Shown here: piece by piece, positions 11,968 through 22,123 of the stretch
How the letters are laid out: each line of letters opens with the position of its first letter
Numbering within the stretch: position 1 is the first letter of the stretch
Source of the DNA: Zanthoxylum bungeanum
Lineage: Eukaryota > Streptophyta > Magnoliopsida > Sapindales > Rutaceae
NCBI GenBank assembly: GCA_019454045.1
Contig: SKCR01033465.1
Location: 1-64,000 of the forward strand
Reading direction: 5' to 3'
Length of the DNA: 64,000 nt
Position numbers and translations under genes: made by a program
Notes under the pieces: generated by a model
Seen by the model: only the letters and a program-made list of their open reading frames with translations
The model's database searches: none
What the model was told of the DNA's origin: nothing

Positions 11968-13899
11968 GTTGAGACCATGAAATTTTATTAATTAGAGAGA
12001 TATATTAATTTATCGATAAATTAATAATTTATCAATTTAAATAGAGTTTTTTCAATTCAACGAAAATAAATTTAATTACATAAAAAAATCATCGTATGTA
12101 TATCACTAATACATGTATCATATTTTATGAATTAATTTTTTTTTAAAAAAATCATTATGAAACTGAGGATGATTCAGTACCTTTGGAACCAATCACGCAA
12201 AAGGAAGCATTCATATCGATAATAACTCTTCACATTTTTTTATTGCAGTTCAGAAGACGATATCGGAGCATTGAATGCAATGAGAAAAAGTTAGATGAAA
12301 TCCACCTAAATTTAAATTTTAAGAAAGAAACAAATAACAATAATTTATATTTACTAAATTGTCATATTATGTTGTGTATTTTAGAAAATTATTAATATAT
12401 AATATGACGGGACTATAGATTTATATAAAAGTCTTCCTAAAAATTATTATTTAATTAATTTATCAAAATTACTATTTTTTAAATTGGCCCAAATTGGGAT
12501 TGGAAAAAATTATTATTTTAGAGAAGTTATTAATTTATCGAATATTTATTTATAGAAGTTTAATTGTAATAAATACTAGTGTGTGGGATACACGCATGAC
12601 CTTCAACCAATATATATACATACACACACCCATCATCGTCATCTTATATTCTTTCAGTTCACGCATCAAGATTAGAGGAGATGATATTCACTTGAGAGAG
12701 ATAAAAGATTTTTCAATTTTGGTGTGTTTATAAATTTGGGACAAAAAATTATATTAATTTTTGAATTATATTTGATTGAAATTCGATTTTTTTTTTATCA
12801 TTCTTAATCAAAATAGTGGATTAAAAACTAAATTAAGAGTAATGTATTTTGACTATTTCAATGTTATTAACCAAAGATGGATATGAAAATGAAATGAGTC
12901 CATTTAACACCTCAACCACATTAACTGTATCATATATATTATTTCGATTGCTACACATTTCATACGTGGAAGTGGCTTGCTCTTTCATGGTGCAATTTCA
13001 TGGACCATTTTGGACTATCTAGTTAATATCGATCAAATGTTTATGAGGTCTAAAATGAAAGTTATATATGTGGTATTTTTGTGCCATATTTTTTATTGAG
13101 ACGTGACCAAATTGAAGAATTATCCCAAAGGGGTCACACTCAGCTGGTTGGAAACTTATAATGAAAGCTCAAAGATATGAGATGGTCCAACCAAAGATGT
13201 GAGATGGTCCAACTTAATACATTATGAATGTTTGTGCAGCCCTACAAAAGTCAAATCTTTTTATTAAATTCCAATTTTGAGTAAATATCTGAAAATATCT
13301 TAAATACCCTATAAAGATATGTCACATTGAAAAATATCCTTTTTTTTCTTCAAATTATTAAAGGAGAAAAGAGATATATTTTCCTTTTAATATTGAAAGA
13401 GACAATTTATTTTAATTTGTAAAACATGTAATATTCTTTAATGCAAAATATTTCTAGTCGTGAATTAGTAAAATCTTCTCTAATTTTTTAACTTAAAATT
13501 GTCCTCTCATTTAGACGACCCCACAAGATGACCCAAATCCTTTATTAGCCCAATAATATGACCATTTATAGGGCTATGACCAAGCCCATAATATGGACAC
13601 TCATTTTCTTTTTAAATGAATAATTAGGGCATGTTTGATATGAATTTTTATTGGCTAAAAGCTTCCTCTTTTTTTCTTTTTTTTTTTTTTTTGAAATTTC
13701 ACTTTTATTTGCTTATAACTTAAATATAGCTTCTTGAAGATTATTTTTTTCCCCTCTCATTTTAAGTTTTTAGGAGTAGAGGTTATAGTTTTTTATTTTT
13801 TTAATCTAAAATACTCTTATTTTATCAAAAATTCTGATATGTATTAAATTTGATTTTGAATACTTCGTTCTTCATTAAGTTATATAATGTGGTGTCAAG
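11968..13899. other. AT-rich intergenic spacer
   Basis: No supported gene. Short open frames at 12183-12395 and 12494-12733 have no recognisable domain and sit in AT-rich sequence. There is a poly-T run near 13671-13693. I see no terminal inverted repeats or other element ends in this stretch. Confidence 0.5.
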
Positions 13900-14804
13900 C
13901 AGTGACATATCCAAAAATTTCAGTCAGTGGGGGCTAAATTTTTTTCTTATCAAAATAATATATAATGAATCCATACATATTTTTTAAAATTACAATATGA
14001 TCCCTATATTTTTGAAAATTATGAAATAGCCCCTAATTTTTAAACTTATAAATTAACCCAAAATTTTCAGAATTATATTTTTATCCATAATTTCTAAAAA
14101 TACAAATTTACCCTAAAATTTTAAGTAAAAATTAATTTTTAAAATTATGTATTTTAAGTTTATTTAGTATATTATATACTAAATTTTCGCTAATTTATTG
14201 TAGATTTAATCACTTTTTTAATTAAATTATTAAAAGTTTAGTGCTAAAACGCAATATTTGTGCTTTGAACAACTATAAATAAAAAATAAATATACAAAAA
14301 TATATACAAAATAATTATATTTATATTAATATGTGAATATTTTATACATAATAATTATACACGACGTGGTTTAGTAAAAGAATCACTACAAATATATCAA
14401 TAAATTAGAAGATCAATAACCAAACATAAGTATAAACATAGTTATTTTTATTTTTATTTTTATTTAAATGTAATGGAATCCCTATTATTTTGCAAATGGA
14501 AAAACACATAAATGGGTGGATTTAAAATGAAAAATAGTCAATTATTTATATACATACAAATTAAATATAATTATTTTAGATATGTTTAAGAAATAAGATT
14601 GATGCAAACGTGTATTGGAATTTTTTTAACTAATTTGAGCTTGGGCCTACATATTATATTAAAAAATACAACTAAAAAATTAATAAATAATATATTTATG
14701 GGTGTTGTTTAATTATTTATATTTTCATATATATATATAATTTATAAAAAAAAATAATAATGGGTCCAGTGAGGACATTTGGGCCCAACGTGACTCCGCC
14801 ACTG
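13900..14804. mobile_element. Non-autonomous hAT-type DNA transposon
   Basis: The element starts CAGTGACATATCC and ends GACTCCGCCACTG. The terminal CAGTG/CACTG and flanking bases are typical of hAT elements. It is bounded by a perfect 8-bp target duplication GTGTCAAG (13892-13899 and 14805-14812), the hAT hallmark. At 905 bp and very AT-rich, with no transposase open frame, it is a deletion derivative or MITE-like copy that would need transposase in trans. It lies ~1.4 kb downstream of the PP2C stop codon. Confidence 0.88.
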
Positions 14805-15054
14805 GTGTCAAGGTACGTGAGGATGTGATAGAAAAACTATTAATGCAACAAGGCCACTACCAATGGTGCATGCATTACCGAAGAAAAAATCATTATGGGC
14901 AATGGGAAGCTCCACTCTTGAAAGTCTTTATAGGCAACAAAGATGGCTTTGCAGCCACTAATGGCAAGAAAAAGAAAACAAGAACATATAACATTCTCGA
15001 TGCTCATCTGTATTTCAAGATTTGTAATGAGTGGAGTGTGATAGTTATTACCAA

Positions 15055-15190
15055 GGGGTGTGATTTGGTGACAAAAAGCTTAGAACTTAATTGTCAGGTC
15101 GTGGGTTCGAGTTCAGGGATACATTTCAGCCTAAAGCACTCGGAGATTTTACCTGCTCCGCTTAAGCCCGATCATATAATTTGACGATGA
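15055..15190 (+). mobile_element. tRNA-derived SINE
   Basis: The stretch begins 'GGGGTGTGATTTGGTG', resembling a tRNA A box region. About 35 bases on it has 'GGTTCGAGTTC' (15104-15114), a near-consensus RNA polymerase III B box. The spacing fits a tRNA-derived SINE head, and ~75 bp of non-tRNA body follow. A truncated relative with the same head occurs at 48086-48141. The end is not precisely defined. Confidence 0.65.
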
Positions 15191-15539
15191 GATTTCCAAC
15201 ATTCAAAATGCAACGGCTGTCCGTTTGTAGTAAAGACTCGCATTTGTTGAAGGATTCAAATATTGATATTTTCATGGTAAACTTGATCAAGATTAGTTTT
15301 CGACAATGTCCTTAATTCTAACCATTTGTTTATTGTGTTTTTTTTTCTTTTTTCCAATGGTTTGGTGATGGGACCGCATTGGAATCCAATGACTACTGAG
15401 ACAGCAATAGTGCCTCATGGACAAGGAATGGTTCGGGTGGTTTGTCCAAGCACTGCAAATGAGTCTTGACTGCAAAAAAAATATTAGTTTTCATTCCATG
15501 GCTGAGATGTCCTTCAACAATGACTTATTTATTTGGAAT

Positions 15540-15670
15540 ATCGGGGAAACCCCACTTCAATGCATGGGTAAATCAATACCGTTTCATGCTTTTATAAGAG
15601 TGCTACTCAAGACTTGAACCTGAGACTTTGATAAAGTCTCAAGTTGGGCTGCGCCCCTTAGGACCCTACG
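15540..15670 (-). mobile_element. Possible second tRNA-derived SINE, minus strand
   Basis: On the minus strand, 'GGTTCAAGTCTTG' (15620-15608) resembles a polymerase III B box. About 35 bases upstream 'GGCGCAGCCCAACTTG' resembles an A box. Between them is a small hairpin, GAGACTTT-ATC-AAAGTCTC. No poly-A tail or target duplication could be placed, so this is tentative. Confidence 0.4.
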
Positions 15671-16011
15671 GGACTATACAGAGTTAATAAAAACCTCTAA
15701 TTAAAACTAAATGCTTGCTTCTTGAATTCTGATCATAAGACATTGAAATTTGTTAGAAACAACATCATTGGACTAGATGCGACACCACCACCAATACACA
15801 CCCAGAAGATTTGAAAATATAGACCGCTCTTACACTGTTCGACTATATCAGCTTCAACGAATTAGAAAGCATTTTGAACAAATCCAGATTCAAGGACTAA
15901 AGAGGAAATGAAGCTCAGGTTCTGTGATGGTAACCGAGATCTGAAAGTTGGATTATCAAATGAATGTATCACTACTGATATAGTTTTCCCTGTAACAACA
16001 ATAACACAAAA

Positions 16012-16039
16012 AATAATAATAATAATAATAATAATAATG
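16012..16039. repeat. (AAT)n microsatellite
   Basis: About nine AAT units in a row, ~200 bp beyond the PP2C stop codon. They probably lie just past or within the 3' untranslated region of that gene. Confidence 0.85.
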
Positions 16040-16234
16040 AGAGAAAACTATAACGTTTGGTAAAGAGTATTGATTGAGAATATAATCTAGTTTAGAAGTA
16101 TTAGACTAAAGTATAAGGTAGCTTTAAGCTCCCAAACTCTACCAAAAGCTAGCTTATAAGAGTCATCCAAGTGCTGCCAGCCACCATGAACATATACATG
16201 GTTAATAAGCAAAGTGACATCGAAGAGGGCAGGC

Positions 16235-18659
16235 TCAGACACCGGCATAACCATTTATAAAAGACACAACAACGGTGATGTCGTCAAGCTTGCCACCATA
16301 GTAGCGGAAACCAGCATCTTGAGCAGCAGTTGAAAATGGTGTCTTCCTGTTTCTATCCTGTGCTCGTTGACGTGCCAAAGCTGCAATCATCTGAGCCGTC
16401 ACTTGGGGCTCTATGCCAGCTCTTAGAGCATGAACAACAACAGCAGTGACCTCATTATCATACAGGTTGTCAAACAGTCCATCCGTTCCAGCAACAATAA
16501 CATCACCCGGAGCAGCAGGAATCGTAAAAACCTATGAACATGAATCCATAAACATGTAAAGTTTATGACATACACTGTACTTGTGCTCAAAAGATTCAAA
16601 CTGCCTACGAGTGATAGTGTTCCTAAGCAACATGAAGAATACACAGAAGTTTAAATGATAGTTGATGTGTATCAGTGCATTAGCAATAACTGACCTGACC
16701 AGAGCTGGGTAGATCACCGGTATTGCCACTCTCCAATTGATATGTAAAATTGAAACCATGCTGTTGTACGGGGGATTGGAAGCTAGTACATCCATCTCTA
16801 ACCACCATGAATCCACTGTCCCCCAGGTTAATAGCATGTATTCCCTGTTGAAAGAAATTGATAGGATGAAACCATATGCTAATTCAATATATATATAGTG
16901 GACATTGCTCCAAAGAAACTGAGACAAATAAATTAACATAGATAATCAAACTCTATTAAAATGTTTACGCATCTTCACCTAAAATTTCATTGTCCACTAT
17001 ACTTCACAGTCCTTACTCTTTGCAACACCAAGAAGATATACAAAAAAGTTAGTCCCATATAATAAAACAAAGGTTCCCACTTATAATTGCAATTCAAGCA
17101 GGTGTTTTCAGCTAGAAGGATTGGTGTTTAATAGAGAGAGACGGAGAGTCAGTAACTCTCAGTACAGGATAGAAATTTCAGAGTCTTAAACAACTGCATA
17201 CAGGTACAACAATTTCTATGATACCTCCAAGAACACGGACTACCAAGCTCTGAAATCTGCCATGGCTTGATAACAACAATGGAGTAAGAAACCAGAGTAC
17301 TGTTTAAAATATTGGAGTGCTAAGCAATTTCATTTAGCCAAAGTTGCATAAAGAGGAGTTCATGAAGCTTAAAAAATGACAAAATAAATTGGAATGTGTT
17401 TTCTTGGCATAAGCAGCCAAAATTACTTTGTCATCATAGTCAAATATTGAAGAAAAGCTTATATTCTATTACCTAAACCATATTTTTCCTTGCAGTAACT
17501 ATCAAGTGCCTTCTCAAAGAAAAAACTATCAAGCTTCAGGGAAGGGGGTGGGCAGGACTGACTAGTGAAAATAAAAAACAACAAACCTTACTAGTGAGGG
17601 CAATGATGCATGCCGTTGATGAACCCTTGGACTTTGTGAGTGAGTGAGCCTTCTCCAATACCCTGGCAGGGTCAATAGCACCCTTGGGCTCCTCTTGAAT
17701 AGCCCTGACTGAATGAGACATAAGTTCACGGGAAAATTCTCCTGCATCAACACCAACATCTGCCCAGCCACCAACTCCATCTGCTACACCAATGACTTGT
17801 TCATCTCCACAAATAAAGTGAGCATCCTCTCCACCTGTTTTTTCTTTCGCAGGATGTGGCAGGTAACATGACCCAGAAACTAGCTGTAAGGTTCTTTCTC
17901 CTAGAATAGTTCTGGAGTAAACACCAAGCAGATAAGTTAGTATAAGAGAGGGACTAATAAAACTTAAAAGGTAATTTATAAGGAATATCTAGTGTAGATA
18001 GACAGAACCCCCTTGTTCTAGAGCTACGAAGCCTATTTCTCCATAACTAAACACCAATTAAAAGGGCCCAAGAAAATGCAATGAAAATTCTGTGATATTT
18101 ATCAAGAAAACAAATAAAAGAAACAAAGAACATTTAAATAAACAGAAGATGAGAGCACATACTGATCAGAAGCAACACTTCCGAGCTGTTGATCACAAGA
18201 GCCTCCGTCAAATGACACATCATGAGCAGAGAAACACACAGAAGACGAGATGTGAATATTTTTCAAACACGGCCCACCACCAAGTACATTAGAGTTGGAA
18301 CTTCTTCTCACAGAATCAAAGATAAAATACCCACAAACAAGTCCACCACTTGGGGATTCCCGTTTTCTCAAACTCATCCTAGCTTTTTGGAAACTACTCC
18401 AACTTCTATCATTGAAATAAACACCACTAGATTTCGAAAACTCTAAGCCGTTACCACAACTTGAAACTAAATCATCAATAAAAATATCTCCACCTACAGC
18501 CTTGGTACCAGAAGCTTCCATAGAGCTCCTCTTACACGACGATCCAGAATTACCAAACAACAGTTTTCCTTGTCCAAGAGCTAAACTTTTGGGACTACAC
18601 ACTCTCCTTAAACCAGAACAGACTGTAGGGTTCAGTTTCGTAAGAACACCAGCTGGCAT
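16235..18659 (-). CDS. PP2C-type protein phosphatase (PP2C 55/80-like)
   Basis: This is the one clear host gene: a Mg/Mn-dependent serine/threonine phosphatase. Predicted coding exons are 18659-18163, 17911-17587, 16844-16695 and 16531-16235 (1269 nt, 422 residues plus stop). Introns have GT–AG ends (donors GTATGT, GTTTGT, GTCAGT; acceptors CCAG, ACAG, ATAG) and the phases join in frame. Metal-binding and core motifs are present: ED at 194-195, VADGVGGW at 208-215, NLGDSG near 280-285, GTDGLFDN near 339-346, and KLDDITVVVSF near 405-415. The N-terminal ~160 residues are basic and serine-rich, consistent with an organellar transit peptide as in the PP2C 55/80 group; targeting is inference. The start ATG at 18659 follows a probable 5'UTR intron. 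No lesion is seen, so it is probably functional. Confidence 0.92.
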
Positions 18660-19092
18660 TTTAGCCCCTAATACAAAATAAGCTATATTCAACTACTCTC
18701 GTAAAGAATATCCAATCTTGAATAGCATTTAACACACTAAATTTAAATTTCATTACTTCCAACTCATCAACAACCAAGAAACCTGGAAATAAACAAAGTT
18801 ATGAACTACATGAAACTTTAAAAATACTAAGCTATACAGTTAATGGGAAAATTATATTACTAAAAAATAAGAATAAAAAGCGTTTAATTATTTTAAATAA
18901 ATAAATAAATAACGTAGAGTAGTAAAAAAAACGAACCTTTTTCAGCGGGGAGCAGTCCGTAAATGATTGATAAAAGAGAACCCTAATGAGAAAGGTCTAA
19001 TTTTGATAAGAATTTGATTGACTAGAGAGCTTAAAAAAGAGAAGAAACAAAATTTCTATTTGAATTAGATTATCCTCGGAGGGGATAATCTA
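18660..19092 (-). promoter_or_regulatory. PP2C 5' leader, probable 5'UTR intron and proximal promoter
   Basis: A donor AAG|GTTCGT at 18937/18936 and an acceptor TTAG at 18669-18668 would define a 5'UTR intron just before the ATG. A telo-box-like AACCCTAA (18979-18986, plus strand) lies in the presumed first exon. At 19066-19092 there is a perfect 10-bp inverted repeat (TAGATTATCC ... GGATAATCTA) with a 7-base loop, containing two GATAA cores as in plant I-box light elements. The transcription start was not located. Confidence 0.5.
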
Positions 19093-19439
19093 CTTGTTTG
19101 AAAAAAAAAACAAACTCATGAAAGCTTTCTTATTCAATCCAAATTAAATTTAAAATTTGTATTTAATCTTATTATAGTAAAATTATCAAAATGAGATATT
19201 GAACTAAACTTAAAATAATACGCAGGTGTGTTTAAAAATTAATATTTTTTTTCATTTTTAATTTAAAACATAAATATCTCCCAAAATATAAAATATTTCA
19301 TAAAAAATTAAATATTATCGATTTACAAATCATAAGATTTAAAATAAGGCTCATTGTCGATATGTTTCAATAAAAAAAAAAAAATATTTAAAAATGACAA
19401 TTATATTTATAAGAGAATAATGATATTAAATTAGTTATT
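19093..19439. other. AT-rich sequence upstream of PP2C
   Basis: No gene and no element ends recognised. It is AT-rich, with several poly-A and poly-T runs. It separates the PP2C promoter region from the diverged repeat into which the Athila element inserted. Confidence 0.5.
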
Positions 19440-19591
19440 TTCAAACACTCATATCTCATACAGTCACATACTAATAATCACATATTACTTGAGTCACAAA
19501 TTACTCAATCACAATCACATTTTTACCCATAGTCACAATATGACTATCAATTGGGTGACTGATAAATTAGTTATAGGTGTGCCTCAGTCAC
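19440..19591. repeat. Left part of a diverged repeat at the Athila target
   Basis: Contains 'tatgactatcaattgggtga' and repeated 'TCACA' blocks. The same sequence continues at 46300-46660 on the other side of the Athila element. The last five bases, GTCAC (19587-19591), are the Athila target duplication. Confidence 0.6.
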
Positions 19592-19779
19592 TAATGAGTG
19601 GTAATTATATCACTATTTCTCACTCATTTAACTTAATATTTTATATAGTTTCTTGAGTTTTGTGAATATTTTGATGTGTTTTGTGTTATTTTATAGATAA
19701 ATAAAGTTTCAGGACTATCTGGAGGTGATTTGGGGCCAAAACAGTGAAAAACGGACAAAAAAACAATTTGGTAATTTTG

Positions 19780-20060
19780 CGCGTCGCGACGCCTAACATG
19801 CGCCATGAGCTGCTAACGTGCGCCGGGGGACACGTGTCAGAATCTGAAAAATTTGACTTGCTAACGTGCGTCTGCCACGTGTCAACATCACAGCCAATCC
19901 GATAACGTGCGTCATGACACGTGTCATCATCCTATGGTGTAGACAATCGCCATCGCCACGTGTTGACACATGTCATCCTGCGTGTCTGACACGTCATTGT
20001 CCACATCAGCAGCTGACCGAGTCAACTCGCCACATCATCATCAGCCAATCACAACGCGCC
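19780..20060. promoter_or_regulatory. G-box/ABRE-like cluster in Athila U3
   Basis: Contains the perfect palindrome GACACGTGTC twice (19829-19838 and 19916-19925), CCACGTGTC near 19875, CCACGTGTTGACACATGTC near 19956, and further ACGTC/ACGTG cores. It also holds the CpG-rich palindrome GCGTCGCGACGC (19781-19792). The same cluster recurs in the 3' LTR (about 44424-44930) and continues after the B1 insertion at 30809-30900. ACGT-core boxes are known bZIP/bHLH sites; function here is inference. Confidence 0.6.
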
Positions 20061-20062
20061 AT

Positions 20063-22109
20063 TGTAGGACAATTATGACCCATAGCGTCACTATTTGTAC
20101 AAATCATGGTGTTGTTGTACAAATTAACTATGTGACAAAGGAGATTGCACTCTTATCATTTATGATTAGATCACCTAGATATATAAATGATGAGAGGTCC
20201 TTGTGATTTGTTCCTGGACGGAGAATGATATGAGATAGTATCAGTCCACGTAGGATAAATCATTAAATATCCCTAGTCAGAGTATTATCGAGATTGGACA
20301 TCGATAAATACGTAAAAGACTAGTATTGCACTTGTGCGCGTTGTGAGGGCACAACGTCATAGTTCTCATATATTTGGGTATAGGATACTCATGCAAGTGT
20401 AATAGGAGGTTGTGTTTTACCGATGGTACGGGAAACAGCTTCGCTCTGGATAGACCCCATCGGAATTCCATTGGTAGTATGACTATGTGTCTATGGAAGT
20501 CCGAAATCAGGGTAGGTCTATTTGGTCTTAACCTAAGACTTGCACCGCTAATACTTGCAACAATCAATATACTTTGGTTGCGGTCGTCCAGGGATTTAAC
20601 AGGTTCTGTGTACGCCAATGCTGGGTATATTGAGAATCGTAGTGTGTTGGGTGTGATGTCAAGACGGAAGTATCACTCCAGTCATAGTGGAGATGATGGT
20701 CACGTAGGATACGGGACAAGTTCTCTTAAATGCTGCAGCTATCGGGATAAAATGACAAGGTCATGTTTATCCGATTATAGAGACTAGTTACCAGAAATAC
20801 GACATGTGCTTCGTACGGGGCGGACACAATTCCAGCCCCAGGCCTAGCACATGATCATCCGATACTGGACAGAAATACGTAATAGTACGTATATTACGCC
20901 TGATATAGATCCTTTATTCCTGTAAGGATATTTCCGGAGAATTGGGTAGGCATGGCGCTTTGCTAGATGCCAAACTTGTCTTGTAAATCGGTATAAACGA
21001 AGTACGAGGTACTTACGTGTTCGGATAGTCCGACGACCGAATTTACTGCCAACATATCTGGGGATCTCATGGGTCGCTTCCCAAAGATTCACCGATGACG
21101 TATGACTCACACTCTAAATTAATCTGGGATTAATTAGAAGAGAGAGAAAATTAATCTGGGATTAATTGCAGAGATATTTTATCTGGGATAAAATATCAAT
21201 AAAAAAGAGATAACGATTAATTTGGAATTAATCGATTAATTAATATATTTGATATATTGAACGAAATTGGATTTCGACGCGGAATTAAAATTAGATTTTA
21301 ATTCGGGCGAACGAATTAATTTAGAATTAATTCGTTAGCGACGTGAATAGTGATTTTGCTAGGCGTAATCATTTAATTACGACGCAACGGAAAATTCGTT
21401 AATTTAGAATTAGCGAACCCGAGCCCGAGATTATTTGCGAGCGCATTCGCATTTCGAATTCGAATGCGGCACGCAAGTCAAATCAAGCGTCAAATCGCTA
21501 GTCGCAACTAGCGTCACATCATTCGTCAATCAAGTGATGGATGTCTTTCACTTTGAGTGATTGACGCAAGTCACTATTCATGGGTGATGTGAGTTGATGG
21601 AGGTTGATGGGCTTTAATTATTTGACTTTTTGAAAGCCAAATTCAAGTGAAATGAATTTGAAATTCACATGAGTGTATAAGACACACTTTAGCCATCAAC
21701 CAAATTAATCTCTCTCTCACTTCATCTCTTTCTTCTTCACGCCCATGGAGGGGCAATATGCTCACTGGTTTTCTGTCAAAACCGTGAGTTGGGGAGCAAG
21801 ATTGTGTGGTTTTTGTGGCAAAAATTACAAGAGTTAGCACTCCGAGAGACATGCGAAGGTGATAAGGAAGTCCACCCATGAGCCGGGAATCGTTCGACGA
21901 AGCTTGGAGCTTGACGAAGGACCGAAACCGAGCCAAACCAGTGGACTGCTGCTCTGAACTGCCGTGACCAGTCTAAAAGAAGAAAATCAGATTGTGTTCG
22001 TCAAAGCGTCGCTCAACCGATCGATGTGAGTATTCCGCAACTTCGTTGATTTGTATTCACACATATTTCATGCTTATTATTGATCTTGGGACCTTAATAT
22101 AAACCAACA
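20063..22109 (+). repeat. 5' LTR of Copia B1
   Basis: 2047 bp, same length as its partner at 28762-30808. The section 21110-21420 contains consecutive hyphenated palindromes: 10-bp arms at 21282-21291/21295-21304 and 11-bp arms at 21311-21321/21325-21335, each around a TAG spacer. Open frames here (for example 20374-20787) recur in the other LTR and are not considered genes. Confidence 0.93.
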
Positions 22110-22110
22110 A

Positions 22111-22123
22111 TGGCATCTAGAGC
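22111..22123 (+). promoter_or_regulatory. Primer-binding site of Copia B1 (variant)
   Basis: TGGCATCTAGAGC sits one base after the LTR end where A and C have TGGTATCAGAGC. It is recognisable as the initiator-Met site with a substitution and a small insertion. Confidence 0.75.

Larger units (their letters stand above)
14813..16011. other. Intergenic spacer with two SINE-like sequences
   Basis: Between the hAT element and the PP2C 3' end. A plus-strand open frame of 119 codons (14825-15184) runs into a SINE and has no recognisable domain, so I do not call it a gene. The SINEs are listed separately. The rest shows nothing I can name. Confidence 0.5.

Noticed and set aside
14825..15184. 119-codon plus-strand open frame downstream of the hAT element
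   Set aside because: It runs through the SINE at 15055-15190, has no recognisable domain, and no splice or promoter context supports it.
15055..15190. Possible functional tRNA gene
   Set aside because: A- and B-box-like sequences are present, but no complete cloverleaf can be formed and a non-tRNA body follows, as in a SINE.
18102..18692. 196-codon minus-strand frame as the PP2C first exon in full
   Set aside because: The frame extends past a GT donor at 18162 and before the likely ATG at 18659. The exon is trimmed to 18659-18163, which joins in phase with exon 2.
20374..20787. 137-codon open frame, with a near copy at 29073-29486
   Set aside because: Both lie at the same offset in the two B1 LTRs. 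The frame is LTR sequence repeated by structure, not an independent gene pair.
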